DNA of 64,000 bases from CBDDFQ01 sp965227035 (GCA_965227035.1 OZ245724.1:248001-312000); one strand, 5' to 3'. Counted from the stretch's first letter, positions 51,605-60,508 are shown. The notes: generated by a model from the letters alone, not told the origin. Program-made: numbers and translations.

Positions 51605-51786
51605 GCTCGCTGCTGAAAACAGTGCGCGCGGTGGCGTGGTCTTTCATCGGCATTCGTAAACGAAGTGGCTACGAAGAAGACAGCGCGACTTTGTCGCCCT
51701 TGCACATCGTTGCGGTTGGCATCGTGGGCGCGGCACTGTTCGTCGTGGCACTGATATTTTTGGTCAAGTGGGTGGTAGCGACCTGA
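51601..51786 (+). CDS. DUF2970 small membrane protein
   Basis: A 61-residue protein overlapping ctaG by four bases. It starts MSSLLKTVRAVAWSFIGIRK, typical of DUF2970, and has one membrane helix (about 36-58). It is conserved between Cox11 and subunit III in beta-proteobacteria; function unknown. Confidence 0.85.
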   Translation: MSSLLKTVRAVAWSFIGIRKRSGYEEDSATLSPLHIVAVGIVGAALFVVALIFLVKWVVAT

Positions 51787-51815
51787 TGCGTTCGGCGATT
51801 GCAAAAATCGAAAAC

Positions 51816-51837
51816 GCAGAACCGACGCAGAACCGAC
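51816..51837. repeat. Two tandem copies of an 11-bp unit upstream of coxC
   Basis: GCAGAACCGAC is repeated head to tail, followed by a degenerate third copy ending AACCGAC at 51851. It lies in the 101-base gap between the DUF2970 gene and coxC. Confidence 0.7.
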
Positions 51838-51887
51838 GCTTAAAAACCGACACATAAGAAATTCAAGAGAGATTGCAGGAGTTAGAA

Positions 51888-52769
51888 ATGAGTACGACAT
51901 CGCACGCAGCAACGCCTTACTACTTCGTACCGGGACCTTCGCGTCATCCGGTGATGGCGGCTATTGGCCTGTTCTTTGTCATCCTGGGCGGTGCACAGTG
52001 GATCAACGGCCATGAATGGGGCATGTACTCGCTGGCAATCGGCATGGTCTGGTGGCTGGTGACCCTGTATCAGTGGTTCAGCGAATCGGTTCGCGAGAGC
52101 GAAGGCGGTCAATACGGCCATCGGATCGACCTGTCGTTCCGCTGGAGCATGAGCTGGTTCATCTTCTCGGAAGTCATGTTCTTCGGCGCGTTCTTCACTG
52201 CCCTGTGGTGGGCGCGTTCTCACTCGGTGCCCACGCTCGGTAGCCTGGACAACGCCATCCTCTGGCCCGGTTTCAAAGCCGTGTGGCCCAGCATGGCTGC
52301 CGGCATGACCGCATCGCCTGCGGGCATCACCGAGCCGTTCCAGACGGTAGGCCCGTTCTGGCTGCCCACGATCAACACCGCATTGCTGCTCACCTCGGGC
52401 GTGACGCTGACCATCGCTCACCACGCGCTGCGTGAAAACCATCGCGGTCGCACGCTGGCTTTCATGTGGATTACGGTTCTGCTCGGCATAACCTTCCTCT
52501 GCGTGCAAGGCTACGAATACCACCACGCCTATTCCGAACTCAACCTCAAGCTGAGTTCCGGCGTGTACGGATCGACCTTCTATCTGCTGACGGGCTTTCA
52601 CGGATTCCATGTGTTCGTCGGCATGCTGATGCTGTTCTTCATCACCCTGCGTCTGCAGAAGGGCCACTTCACGCCTGAGCGTCACTTCGGATTCGAAGGC
52701 GCTGCCTGGTACTGGCATTTCGTGGACGTGGTGTGGCTCGGTCTGTACGTCCTGGTCTACTGGATGTAA
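51888..52769 (+). CDS. coxC: Cytochrome c oxidase subunit III
   Basis: A 293-residue seven-helix subunit. The ATG at 51888 with AGGAG upstream gives the family N-terminus (PYYFVPGPSRHPVMAAIGLF). Family marks are SEVMFFGAFFTALWWAR with the conserved Glu and GFHGFHVFVGMLML; it ends WYWHFVDVVWLGLYVLVYW. A terminator follows 38 bases after the stop. Subunit III stabilises the core and supports proton uptake. Confidence 0.96.
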   Translation: MSTTSHAATPYYFVPGPSRHPVMAAIGLFFVILGGAQWINGHEWGMYSLAIGMVWWLVTLYQWFSESVRESEGGQYGHRIDLSFRWSMSWFIFSEVMFFGAFFTALWWARSHSVPTLGSLDNAILWPGFKAVWPSMAAGMTASPAGITEPFQTVGPFWLPTINTALLLTSGVTLTIAHHALRENHRGRTLAFMWITVLLGITFLCVQGYEYHHAYSELNLKLSSGVYGSTFYLLTGFHGFHVFVGMLMLFFITLRLQKGHFTPERHFGFEGAAWYWHFVDVVWLGLYVLVYWM

Positions 52770-52807
52770 TGCGGGTTCATCGCCTCGAATGGCGATGGTT
52801 CGCATGA

Positions 52808-52834
52808 AAAAAAGCGCCGATGAGGCGCTTTTTT
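52808..52834. terminator. Bidirectional terminator between coxC and the DUF2909 gene
   Basis: A run of A, AGCGCC, loop GATGA, GGCGCT and six T: a perfect stem that works on both strands. It ends the coxBA-ctaG-coxC unit and the convergent DUF2909 gene. Confidence 0.92.
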
Positions 52835-52878
52835 GTTGGTGCAGTCGACGAACCTTCTGCTGTACCGGAAGTCTTTAA

Positions 52879-53100
52879 CTACTGACCCGGTTTGATCCCA
52901 GTCGGAGAGATGTACCCCAGTTTCCAGGCCACCAGAATGCAGATGAACAGCAGTACCGAGAACCCGACGCGCATCGCCAGTGCACGCACCATGCTGTTGG
53001 TTTTGGTCTTTCCATTGCTGCCATCCTTGATCATGAAAACCAGCGCAGCGGCGAGACTTCCCAGGATGGCGACAAAGCCAATGATGACGACGTATTTCAT
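52879..53100 (-). CDS. Twin-transmembrane protein (DUF2909)
   Basis: A 73-residue protein with two membrane helices (about 4-23 and 43-62) linked by a basic hydrophilic loop (KDGSNGKTKTNSMVRALAMR). This is the pattern of DUF2909 proteins, which are regularly found divergent from SURF1 in oxidase loci of beta-proteobacteria. It is the only minus-strand gene within the oxidase locus. Confidence 0.82.
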   Translation of the reverse strand: MKYVVIIGFVAILGSLAAALVFMIKDGSNGKTKTNSMVRALAMRVGFSVLLFICILVAWKLGYISPTGIKPGQ

Positions 53101-53115
53101 GCAGAGGATTATCTC

Positions 53116-53931
53116 GTGAGCGCAGCGTTGCCGGTACAGGGTACGCGGTCAGTCCGTTTCTGGATCATCACTGCGGCTGCCGCCGGCGGAATCGTCGCGG
53201 CGGTCCTGCTCGGCCGCTGGCAGCTCTCTCGTGCCCACGAAAAAGAAGCGTTGTTCGAAGCAATAGAGTCGCGCGGCAAGCTTCAGGCTCTGGTCGTGAA
53301 CGAGCAGGACACCTTGAGCCTCGATCCGCAACTCATCCATCGGACCGCCACCGCGCACGGCGTCTGGATCGCCGATAGGACGGTGTATCTGGACAACCGC
53401 CAAATGGACGGGCATGTCGGCTTCTATGTGATGACCCCGCTTCGCCTGGATTCGGGACGTGTGATCGTGGTGCAGCGTGGCTGGGTTCCGAGAAATTTCG
53501 AGCAGCGCACCAAACTGCCCGAAATCCAGACGGATGAAGGCCCGGTAGAGGTCACCGGGCGCATCGCCCCCGCTCCGCCCAAGCTTTTCCAGTTCGGCGG
53601 GGCCGAGACAGCCACGATCCGGCAAAATCTGGATCTGCCGGTTTTTGCAGCGCAAACGGGTTTGCCCATTCAGCAAATGACGTTGATCCAGACAACTCCA
53701 ACAAAATCCGCGTCACCGAAGGCAGGCACCGATGCAACCGGGTTGGTCAATGTGTCCAATGCCGCTAGCGAAGGTTTGCAACGAAACTGGCCTGCACCGA
53801 ACATCGGCACCGAGAAGAATTACGGCTACGCCTTGCAATGGTTCGCCATCGGCACGCTGATCGCGATTCTTTATGTCTGGTTCCAGCTGGTGCGGCCCTC
53901 GAAGTCAAAGAAGCCAAAAGAAGTCGACTAA
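53116..53931 (+). CDS. SURF1-family heme a insertion factor
   Basis: Two-helix membrane protein that delivers heme a to subunit I. The GTG at 53116 is preceded by AGAGG. The 271-residue product has an N-terminal helix (about 15-35) followed by GRWQLSRAHEKEAL, a periplasmic domain with TVYLDNRQMDGHVGFYVMTPL and VVQRGWVPRN, and a C-terminal helix preceded by NYGYALQWFAIG, all standard for SURF1. An insert of about 40 residues (about 182-235) is rich in Thr/Ser and longer than usual. Confidence 0.92.
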   Translation: MSAALPVQGTRSVRFWIITAAAAGGIVAAVLLGRWQLSRAHEKEALFEAIESRGKLQALVVNEQDTLSLDPQLIHRTATAHGVWIADRTVYLDNRQMDGHVGFYVMTPLRLDSGRVIVVQRGWVPRNFEQRTKLPEIQTDEGPVEVTGRIAPAPPKLFQFGGAETATIRQNLDLPVFAAQTGLPIQQMTLIQTTPTKSASPKAGTDATGLVNVSNAASEGLQRNWPAPNIGTEKNYGYALQWFAIGTLIAILYVWFQLVRPSKSKKPKEVD

Positions 53932-53954
53932 CTCGAACAACTCGAATAACGCAA

Positions 53955-54665
53955 ATGTCCCAGACGAACAATGATCACCCGCTCGGCTTGACGGTGCACT
54001 CCATGCCCGAGTCCCAGGACGCCGAAGGCTCCGTCGATCAGGCAAGCCGCCGCACGTCGGGTCGCTGGAAAATGATCGGCGTGATGCTTTGTTGCGCAGC
54101 GCCGGTCATCATGTCGTACTTCACTTACTACGTGATCCGACCCGAAGGACGGCGCAACTTCGGCGTGCTGATCGATCCGCAGCGTCCCACGCCCGACGGC
54201 ATTTCGGCAACACCCGCTTTTCCGGGCAGCACCGGAACCGAATCGTTCCCAGATTTGAAGTCGCTCAAGGGCCAATGGCTTTTGGTGAGCGTGTCTGGCG
54301 GGACTTGCGCGCCGCCGTGCGAAGAAAACCTCTATCTGCAACGCCAGTTGCGCGAGACGACAGGCCGCGAAAAAGATCGCGTCGACTGGGTCTGGCTTGT
54401 CGACGATGCCGCGCCGGTGCCCGAACGCATGATCGGCGGCCTGAAAACTGCCAAGGTGCTCCGCGTCGATCACGCTCGCCTCGCGCAGTGGCTTGCGCCG
54501 GCCGAGGGGCACGCGCTGGCCGATCACATCTACGTGGTCGACCCCATGGGCAACTGGATGATGCGATTTCCCGCACCGCTGAGTCGCGCAGACGCCAAGA
54601 AGGCGAAAGCCGACATCACCCGATTGCTGGCGGCTTCGGCCTCGTGGGACAACGAGGGTCGATAG
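53955..54665 (+). CDS. Membrane-anchored SCO/thioredoxin-like protein
   Basis: A 236-residue protein with a cytoplasmic N-terminus, one membrane helix (about 40-58) and a thioredoxin-like periplasmic domain. The segment VSGGTCAPPCEENLYLQRQL holds a CxxxC pair, as in SCO copper chaperones, and a later DHIYVVDPMGNWMM stretch corresponds to the SCO histidine region. It probably delivers copper or keeps the CuA cysteines reduced. It is commonly annotated as a hypothetical membrane protein. The canonical SCO gene is at 56781. Confidence 0.8.
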   Translation: MSQTNNDHPLGLTVHSMPESQDAEGSVDQASRRTSGRWKMIGVMLCCAAPVIMSYFTYYVIRPEGRRNFGVLIDPQRPTPDGISATPAFPGSTGTESFPDLKSLKGQWLLVSVSGGTCAPPCEENLYLQRQLRETTGREKDRVDWVWLVDDAAPVPERMIGGLKTAKVLRVDHARLAQWLAPAEGHALADHIYVVDPMGNWMMRFPAPLSRADAKKAKADITRLLAASASWDNEGR

Positions 54666-54683
54666 AACGATCTTTCTTCTCGA

Positions 54684-55817
54684 ATGCCGACGCAACTCTA
54701 CAACCTGTCGCCCGCGCTGCAGCTCATGATCATGGGCGTCGTGGTGGCTATCGGTCCGCTGTTTTATGTGTGGGCCAGGAATCGAGGCGTTGCGCCCGCG
54801 AAGCGGCTTCAGGCACTCACGCTGCTCACCTTGTTCCTGACTTTCGATCTGGTGCTGTTCGGTTCATTCACCCGCCTTACCGACTCTGGGCTCGGATGCC
54901 CGGACTGGCCCGGCTGCTACGGCCACGCCAGCCCAGTCGGCGCAAAAGACCACATCGAGGCCGCGCAAACCGCAATGCCGACTGGACCCGTCACTCACGG
55001 CAAAGCATGGGTGGAAATGATTCATCGGTATCTGGCTACAGGGGTGGGCGTGCTCATCCTGACGCTGGCGGTGGCATCGTGGATCGAGTATTTGCGGAAT
55101 CGAAAGCGGGGCAAGAAATCTATCAGCCCGTGGTGGGCGACCGCCACCCTCATCTGGGTGTGCCTGCAGGGCGCGTTCGGGGCGTTGACCGTGACCATGA
55201 AGCTGTTCCCGGCAATCGTCACGCTGCATCTGGTCGGCGGTCTGGTGCTGCTGGTTCTACTGGTCGCACAGGCGGTTCAGTATCGACATGCGAACACCGG
55301 CACATCGCCGACCCCTTTGGCACCCGCTTCGCGCGCCCTCGTGTTGTGGAGCGCAGTGCTGCTCACGATTCAGATTTTTCTTGGCGGCTGGGTCAGCACG
55401 AATTACGCAGTGCTGGCATGCACCGACTTTCCGACCTGTCACGGCACGTTCTGGCCGGAAATGAATTTCTCGCAAGGATTCGAAATCTGGCGCCAGCTCG
55501 GCATGACATCGTCCGGCGATCACGTCACCTTCCCGGCGCTCACTGCCATTCATTACGCTCACCGCCTGATGGCGTATCTGGTGCTCGCAATCCTTGCGCT
55601 GCTCTGGGTCAGGCTGAGCCGTGTTCCGGAGCTGTATCGGCAGGCGCGTACCATCGGTGCACTTGCGCTGCTGCAGTTCCTCACCGGACTCAGCAATGTG
55701 GTGTTCGACTGGCCGCTGATTGCGGCGGTTCTGCATACCGGTGGGGCAGCGGCTCTGTCCGCAGCGCTGGCGTGGACCATCTTCGAATCCAAGAAAAAAC
55801 AGACCCATAAAAACTAG
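54684..55817 (+). CDS. ctaA: Heme A synthase CtaA
   Basis: Oxidises the C8 methyl of heme O to the formyl group of heme A. The 377-residue protein has eight membrane helices in two four-helix halves with the paired heme-ligand histidines (EMIHRY, TLHLVGG, AIHYAHRL, VLHTGGA). The FTRLTDSGLGCPDWPGCYG motif with its cysteine pair is typical of beta/gamma-proteobacterial CtaA. ctaB follows after four bases. Confidence 0.95.
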   Translation: MPTQLYNLSPALQLMIMGVVVAIGPLFYVWARNRGVAPAKRLQALTLLTLFLTFDLVLFGSFTRLTDSGLGCPDWPGCYGHASPVGAKDHIEAAQTAMPTGPVTHGKAWVEMIHRYLATGVGVLILTLAVASWIEYLRNRKRGKKSISPWWATATLIWVCLQGAFGALTVTMKLFPAIVTLHLVGGLVLLVLLVAQAVQYRHANTGTSPTPLAPASRALVLWSAVLLTIQIFLGGWVSTNYAVLACTDFPTCHGTFWPEMNFSQGFEIWRQLGMTSSGDHVTFPALTAIHYAHRLMAYLVLAILALLWVRLSRVPELYRQARTIGALALLQFLTGLSNVVFDWPLIAAVLHTGGAAALSAALAWTIFESKKKQTHKN

Positions 55818-55821
55818 ACAC

Positions 55822-56718
55822 ATGAGTGCCGAAACCCTTCTTCGACCGCCATCGCGATTCAGCCAGTACTACGCGCTGACCAAGCCGCGCGTGGTCCAGC
55901 TGATCGTGTTCTGCGCGCTGATCGGCATGGTGCTGGCAGTGCCAGGATTGCCCTCGGGTGGCGACGTGATCATTGCAGTTGTCGCCTGCATCGGCATCTG
56001 GCTGGTGGCGGGTGCGGCAGCCGCGTTCAATTGTCTGGTCGAAAAAAGCATCGACGCCAAGATGAAGCGCACCTCGTGGCGCCCTACCGCCAGGGGCGAG
56101 CTGAGCGACATGCAGGCGCTGGTGTTTTCTGCGGTGCTCGGAATTGCCGGATCGGCCATTCTGTATTTCGCAGTGAACGCCATCACCATGTGGCTCACCA
56201 TTGCGACCTTCGTCGGATACGCGGTCGTCTACACGCTCATCCTGAAGCCGCTCACGCCGCAAAACATCGTCATCGGCGGTGCTTCGGGCGCCATGCCGCC
56301 GGTGCTGGGATGGGCGGCGATGCGAGGCGACGTCGGGCCGGAAGCGCTCATTCTTTTCCTGATCATCTTCCTGTGGACGCCTCCGCATTTCTGGGCGCTA
56401 GCTCTGTATCGGGTCGAGGACTATCGCAAGTCGGGTCTGCCGATGCTGCCGGTGACCCACGGCAACGAATTCACCCGACTTCAAATCCTTCTCTACACGC
56501 TGATTCTTTTTGCGGCGTGCCTGTTGCCGTTCATCTACGGCATGAGTTCGTGGATCTATCTTGTCGCTGCAATTGCACTGAGCATTGGATTCACCGGCTA
56601 CGCGTTCGCGCTGTGGAAAAACTACTCCGATGCATTGGCGCGTCGAACTTTCCGCTTCTCGCTGATTCATCTCAGTGTGCTGTTCGCGGCACTGCTGGTC
56701 GATCACTACGTGCTTTGA
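55822..56718 (+). CDS. ctaB: Protoheme IX farnesyltransferase (heme O synthase)
   Basis: UbiA-family prenyltransferase attaching farnesyl to heme B. The ATG at 55822 gives 298 residues with nine membrane helices. The aspartate-containing prenyl-diphosphate motif is AFNCLVEKSIDAKMKRT and the second motif is YRVEDYRKSGLPMLP. The LTKPRVVQLIVFCALIGM start is characteristic. Together with ctaA it makes heme A for the oxidase upstream. Confidence 0.96.
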   Translation: MSAETLLRPPSRFSQYYALTKPRVVQLIVFCALIGMVLAVPGLPSGGDVIIAVVACIGIWLVAGAAAAFNCLVEKSIDAKMKRTSWRPTARGELSDMQALVFSAVLGIAGSAILYFAVNAITMWLTIATFVGYAVVYTLILKPLTPQNIVIGGASGAMPPVLGWAAMRGDVGPEALILFLIIFLWTPPHFWALALYRVEDYRKSGLPMLPVTHGNEFTRLQILLYTLILFAACLLPFIYGMSSWIYLVAAIALSIGFTGYAFALWKNYSDALARRTFRFSLIHLSVLFAALLVDHYVL

Positions 56719-56736
56719 TCGGCTAACGGGCGAGGC

Positions 56737-56758
56737 GAAATTAACTGGAAATTAACTG
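56737..56758. repeat. Two tandem copies of an 11-bp unit upstream of sco
   Basis: GAAATTAACTG occurs twice head to tail, 22 bases before the sco start. Confidence 0.75.
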
Positions 56759-56780
56759 GAATCTGACCCCAATAAAAAAT

Positions 56781-57362
56781 ATGAAACGTCGAATCTTTAT
56801 TGTTGCTTTGTCGGGTGCCGTGTTGGCGGCTTGTTCGCAGAAACAGGCCGTGGCGTTCAAGGGGGTCGATGTGACCGGCGCCGAATACGCGAAGGACTTC
56901 AAGCTGGCGGATGCCAACGGGCAGGTGCGCACATTGGGTGAGTTCAAGGGGAAGGTGGTGGTTGTGTTCTTCGGATACACACAGTGTCCCGATGTCTGCC
57001 CGACCACCATGGCTGAACTGGCAGAGGTTCGCAAATCCTTGGGTGCCGATGCTTCGAAGCTTCAGGTCATCTTCATCTCGGTCGATCCCGAGCGCGACAC
57101 ACCTGAAGTGTTGAAGGCTTACATGGGCAACTTCGATCCGACCTTCATCGCGCTACGCCCCACGCCAGAGCAACTCGCGCAGACCGCGAAAGATTTCAAG
57201 ATCCATTACGCCAAGGTACCGGGCAAGACGCCGACCAGCTACACAATGGATCACTCGGCGGGCAGCTATGTGTTCGATCCGGAAGGCCGTGTTCGCGTGT
57301 TCACGCGTTACGGCACCGGCGCCCAGGCAGTTGCCGACGACGTGAAAGTTCTGCTGGGCTGA
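56781..57362 (+). CDS. SCO1/SenC-family copper chaperone (lipoprotein)
   Basis: A 193-residue copper-binding thioredoxin-fold protein that metallates the CuA site. The signal ends in a lipobox (LAAC, Cys18), so it is anchored as a lipoprotein. Copper ligands are Cys69 and Cys73 in TQCPDVCPTT and His158 in YTMDHSAGSY. It closes the oxidase assembly locus. Confidence 0.94.
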   Translation: MKRRIFIVALSGAVLAACSQKQAVAFKGVDVTGAEYAKDFKLADANGQVRTLGEFKGKVVVVFFGYTQCPDVCPTTMAELAEVRKSLGADASKLQVIFISVDPERDTPEVLKAYMGNFDPTFIALRPTPEQLAQTAKDFKIHYAKVPGKTPTSYTMDHSAGSYVFDPEGRVRVFTRYGTGAQAVADDVKVLLG

Positions 57363-57399
57363 TCTCCTCGGCTGATGTTTCAGTCAGGCGAAGCGCTGA

Positions 57400-57434
57400 G
57401 GTCAATCCACCTTGACCAAAGGTCAATCAACCTT
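57400..57434. repeat. Near-duplicate of the end of the second Bug gene
   Basis: GGTCAATCCACCTT (57400-57413) repeats, with one mismatch, GGTCAATCAACCTT (57421-57434), which encodes the last codons and stop of the Bug gene on the minus strand. The first copy would also read Lys-Val-Asp-stop. GGTCAA and TTGACC also form an inverted pair here. Confidence 0.6.
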
Positions 57435-58412
57435 CGCGCCGGACGCCTTCACGACCTTTTCGTACTTCGCCAATTCGCTCTTCATGAACGCGCCGAATTC
57501 TTCTGGCGTGTTTCCCACCGGTTCAGCCAGCAGGGCCGCGAATCGGGTTTTGGTTTCCGGCGATTTGAGAGCTTCGATGAACGCGGCACTCAAGCGATCG
57601 ATGACATCTTTCGGTGTTCCTGCCGGAGCGACCAGACCCCACCAGGTGTCGATCGAAAATCCCTTGAGCGTGTCCGCCACAGGCGGCACTTCCGGCAGCG
57701 CCGGTGAACGAGCCAGCGTGGTCACCGCGATTGCTTTGAGCTTGCCGGAGCGAATGTTCGGCGCAGCGGTGGACAGGTTGTCGAAGTTGAAATCGACCTG
57801 ACCGCTGATGAGTGCGAGTTGCGCAGGATTGCCGCCGTTGTACGGAATGTGCACCGCGAAAATTCCAGCCTGTGCCTTGAACATTTCGCCAGCCAGATGA
57901 CCCGCACTGCCGTTACCGCCGCTACCGTAGTTCAGCTTGCCCGGATTCTTCTTGGCGTATGCAATCAGGTCGGCAACCGTGTTGATCTTCAGACGCGACG
58001 CGGTGTCGGCGTTCATGACCAACACATTAGGCACACGAACCATTTGCGTGAGCGGCGCGAAATCTTTCGATGCGTCGAACGGCATTTTCGAGTAGAGCCA
58101 TGGATTGACCGCGTTGGTTGCCGTGGCAGCGAGTCCGATGGTCAATCCGTCGGGCGCGGCTTTCGCAATGAAGTCTGCACCGATGTTTCCGCCGGCCCCC
58201 GGCTTGTTCTCGACGATGACCGGACCCAGTGAATTTTTCACGCTCTCTGCCAGTGCGCGCGAGGTGACATCGAGCGGTCCGCCGGCAGCGTACGGCACGA
58301 TCAGGCGAATGACTTTCTGCTGTGCCATCGCCGAGTGAGAAGCGAGCGCCATCAATGCGATGGCACCCGTTGCCTTCAATGTATTCAGAACTTGTCTCGT
58401 CTTTTTATTCAT
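57423..58412 (-). CDS. Bug-family substrate-binding protein (second copy)
   Basis: A 329-residue periplasmic binding protein with a signal peptide ending SHSAMAQQ. Family marks are VPYAAGGPLDVTSR, VENKPGAGGNIGADFIAKAAPDG and NYGSGGNGSAGH. The ligand is not predictable; many Bug proteins bind dicarboxylates, amino acids or aromatic acids. It reads towards sco and is followed upstream by a ferredoxin-reductase-type gene on the same strand after 50 bases. Confidence 0.92.
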   Translation of the reverse strand: MNKKTRQVLNTLKATGAIALMALASHSAMAQQKVIRLIVPYAAGGPLDVTSRALAESVKNSLGPVIVENKPGAGGNIGADFIAKAAPDGLTIGLAATATNAVNPWLYSKMPFDASKDFAPLTQMVRVPNVLVMNADTASRLKINTVADLIAYAKKNPGKLNYGSGGNGSAGHLAGEMFKAQAGIFAVHIPYNGGNPAQLALISGQVDFNFDNLSTAAPNIRSGKLKAIAVTTLARSPALPEVPPVADTLKGFSIDTWWGLVAPAGTPKDVIDRLSAAFIEALKSPETKTRFAALLAEPVGNTPEEFGAFMKSELAKYEKVVKASGAKVD

Positions 58413-58462
58413 CGTCGCAACCTCGAACCGGAAACTGGATATGACAGGTCAGGATGGGCAGA

Positions 58463-59488
58463 TCAGGCCTTGGCCTTGTCTGCTTCGGTGGTGAAGGAGT
58501 CCGCGTAGAACTCATCCATCGGTAAACCCGCGGCAGTGTATTCCGCGCGAGCCGAATCGACCACGATAGGTGCGCCGCAGGCGTACACCTGATGCGCCGA
58601 CATGTCGGGTGTGTCTTCCAGAACCGCGCGATGAACGAAACCAGTGCGGCCAGTCCAGTTGTCTTCAGGCAAAGCGTTCGACACCACCGGCACGTACGTG
58701 AGATTCGGCATCTCGGCCGCTTTAGCAAGCATCCAGTCGTGCATGTAGAGGTCTACCGGTCGGCGGCCGCCCCAGTACATCGTGGCGGGGCGGGTGATGC
58801 CCTTGTGCTGCATATGTTCGATGAGCGCCTTGATGGGCGCAAAGCCGGTGCCCGATGCGAGCAGCACCATGGGCTTGTCGGAGTCTTCACGCAGGAAGAA
58901 GCTGCCGTACGGACCTTCCACGCGCATGATTTCTTTTTCTTTCATGACACCGAACACATGGTCTGTGAACTTGCCGCCGGGCATGTGGCGAATGTGCAAT
59001 TCGACGCCGGGACCCGCGTGCGGCGCGTTGGCCATCGAGTAGCTGCGGCGATCGCCGTCGCGCAGGATGAATTCGACGTACTGACCGGCGTGATAGCGGA
59101 AGGTATCGGCGGCGGGCAACTGCAGCTTCACCAACATCACGTCGTGCGACATCTTTTCCAGACCCGCCACGCGCGATGGCATTTTCTTGATCGGGAACGC
59201 GCTTTCGTCGGTCACCTGACGCGATTCGAGAACCACGTCGGTCTGTGCGACACCGCAGCAGGTGAGCACCCAGCCGGCGGCTTCTTCTTCGTCGCTCAAC
59301 GCCTTGCTCTGATGCTCGCCGTGAACCACGGTGCCTTCGAGCTTTTTGCATTTGCAAGAACCGCAAGCGCCGTCCTTGCAGCCGTAGGGCATGCCGACGC
59401 CCTGACGGATACCCGCCGCGAGGATCGGTTCGTCGGGTTCGGAAGAGAAAGTGCGACCACTGGGTTGGACGCTGATTGTGAAAGCCAT
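58463..59488 (-). CDS. CDP-6-deoxy-delta-3,4-glucoseen-reductase-type ferredoxin reductase
   Basis: A 341-residue NAD(P)H reductase. The N-terminal plant-type [2Fe-2S] domain uses Cys37, Cys42, Cys45 and a Cys of the TCC pair (76-77). The FAD domain contains RRSYSMANAP and the NAD domain GTGFAPIKALIEHM. This architecture is called CDP-6-deoxy-delta-3,4-glucoseen reductase in genome annotations, but in beta-proteobacteria it is a housekeeping-like reductase without a sugar cluster, as here. The electron acceptor is unknown. Confidence 0.88.
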   Translation of the reverse strand: MAFTISVQPSGRTFSSEPDEPILAAGIRQGVGMPYGCKDGACGSCKCKKLEGTVVHGEHQSKALSDEEEAAGWVLTCCGVAQTDVVLESRQVTDESAFPIKKMPSRVAGLEKMSHDVMLVKLQLPAADTFRYHAGQYVEFILRDGDRRSYSMANAPHAGPGVELHIRHMPGGKFTDHVFGVMKEKEIMRVEGPYGSFFLREDSDKPMVLLASGTGFAPIKALIEHMQHKGITRPATMYWGGRRPVDLYMHDWMLAKAAEMPNLTYVPVVSNALPEDNWTGRTGFVHRAVLEDTPDMSAHQVYACGAPIVVDSARAEYTAAGLPMDEFYADSFTTEADKAKA

Positions 59489-59563
59489 GTTTTCGATATC
59501 CTCGAGGGTCTGTCCGTGGTGGTCCCGGTCAGGTTTTGATCATTTTTCCTGCAGCCCCCAATT

Positions 59564-60508
59564 TTGCCTTCAAATCAAAGCCCTCTCGGAAGTCTCCCGG
59601 CACGTTTCAGGCGTGAACGCGTCCTTATCGTCGGCTGCGGCGATGTCGGGATGCGGGTGGCCAAGAAGCTCGGCTCGCGGGCGCGGTTGATCGCCCTCAG
59701 TTCATCGGCCGGTCGAGTTCCGGAATTCAGGGACGCGGGCATCACGGCGCTTGTTGGAGATCTCGACAGAGCCGCTTCGATTCGCCGTATTTCCGGCATC
59801 GCCACCCGAATCGTCCACATGGCTCCGCCCCCCCGCGATGGCGACGAAGATCCCCGCACGCTCGCCTTGATCCGCGCCCTCCGCTTGAGATCCCCCGCCA
59901 GATCCTTGGTGTACGGATCGACGTCGGGCGTCTATGGCGATTGCAAGGGCGAGTTCGTGACCGAATCGCGTGCGGTAGATCCCACGACGCCTCGGGCGAA
60001 ACGTCGGGTCGCGGCCGAAACCGCAGTCCGGTTTCTTGGCCGATCGCTCTCCGGTACTCGGGTAGACATCCTCCGTATTCCCGGCATCTACGCGCTCGAC
60101 AGGGTCGGAGGAACACCTCGAGATCGCCTGCAAAAGGGCACCGCGGTGCTGGCCGCAGAAGACGATGTGTTCACCAACCATATTCATGCCGACGACCTGG
60201 CCACCGCTTGCCTTGCCGCCCTCTGGCGTGGAAAGCCGCAGCGGGTCTACAACGTGGTCGACCAGAGCGATATGAAGATGGGAGACTACTTCGATGCTGC
60301 TGCCGACATCTTTGGAATGCGCAGGCCGACGCGCATGTCGCGAGTCGACGCTTCGCAGGAATTGCCGGCCATGCTGATGAGCTTCATGAGCGAATCGCGT
60401 CGACTCGATAACACGAGGTTGCATCGCGAGTTGCAAGTGAAGCTCAAGTACCCGACGATTCGGGAAGGCTTGAGCGACCGGGTCGCGGCCGCTAAATCAG
60501 ACTCCTGA
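59564..60508 (+). CDS. NAD(P)-dependent epimerase/dehydratase-like protein
   Basis: Rossmann-fold SDR-extended protein of 314 residues. The cofactor loop is VLIVGCGDVGMRVAKKL and the VYGSTSGVYGDCKGEFVTE stretch corresponds to the Ser/Tyr catalytic region, though the usual YxxxK is not clear (AKRRVAAE follows). The TTG at 59564 is the first plausible start after an in-frame stop; no good ribosome site is visible. The 3' end overlaps the convergent gene by 12 bases. Confidence 0.78.
   Translation: MPSNQSPLGSLPARFRRERVLIVGCGDVGMRVAKKLGSRARLIALSSSAGRVPEFRDAGITALVGDLDRAASIRRISGIATRIVHMAPPPRDGDEDPRTLALIRALRLRSPARSLVYGSTSGVYGDCKGEFVTESRAVDPTTPRAKRRVAAETAVRFLGRSLSGTRVDILRIPGIYALDRVGGTPRDRLQKGTAVLAAEDDVFTNHIHADDLATACLAALWRGKPQRVYNVVDQSDMKMGDYFDAAADIFGMRRPTRMSRVDASQELPAMLMSFMSESRRLDNTRLHRELQVKLKYPTIREGLSDRVAAAKSDS

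Noticed and set aside
58463..59488. Deoxysugar biosynthesis cluster indicated by the CDP-6-deoxy reductase and the epimerase
   Set aside because: The two genes are divergent, no sugar-nucleotide transferase or aminotransferase is near, and both types are common stand-alone genes in Burkholderiales.
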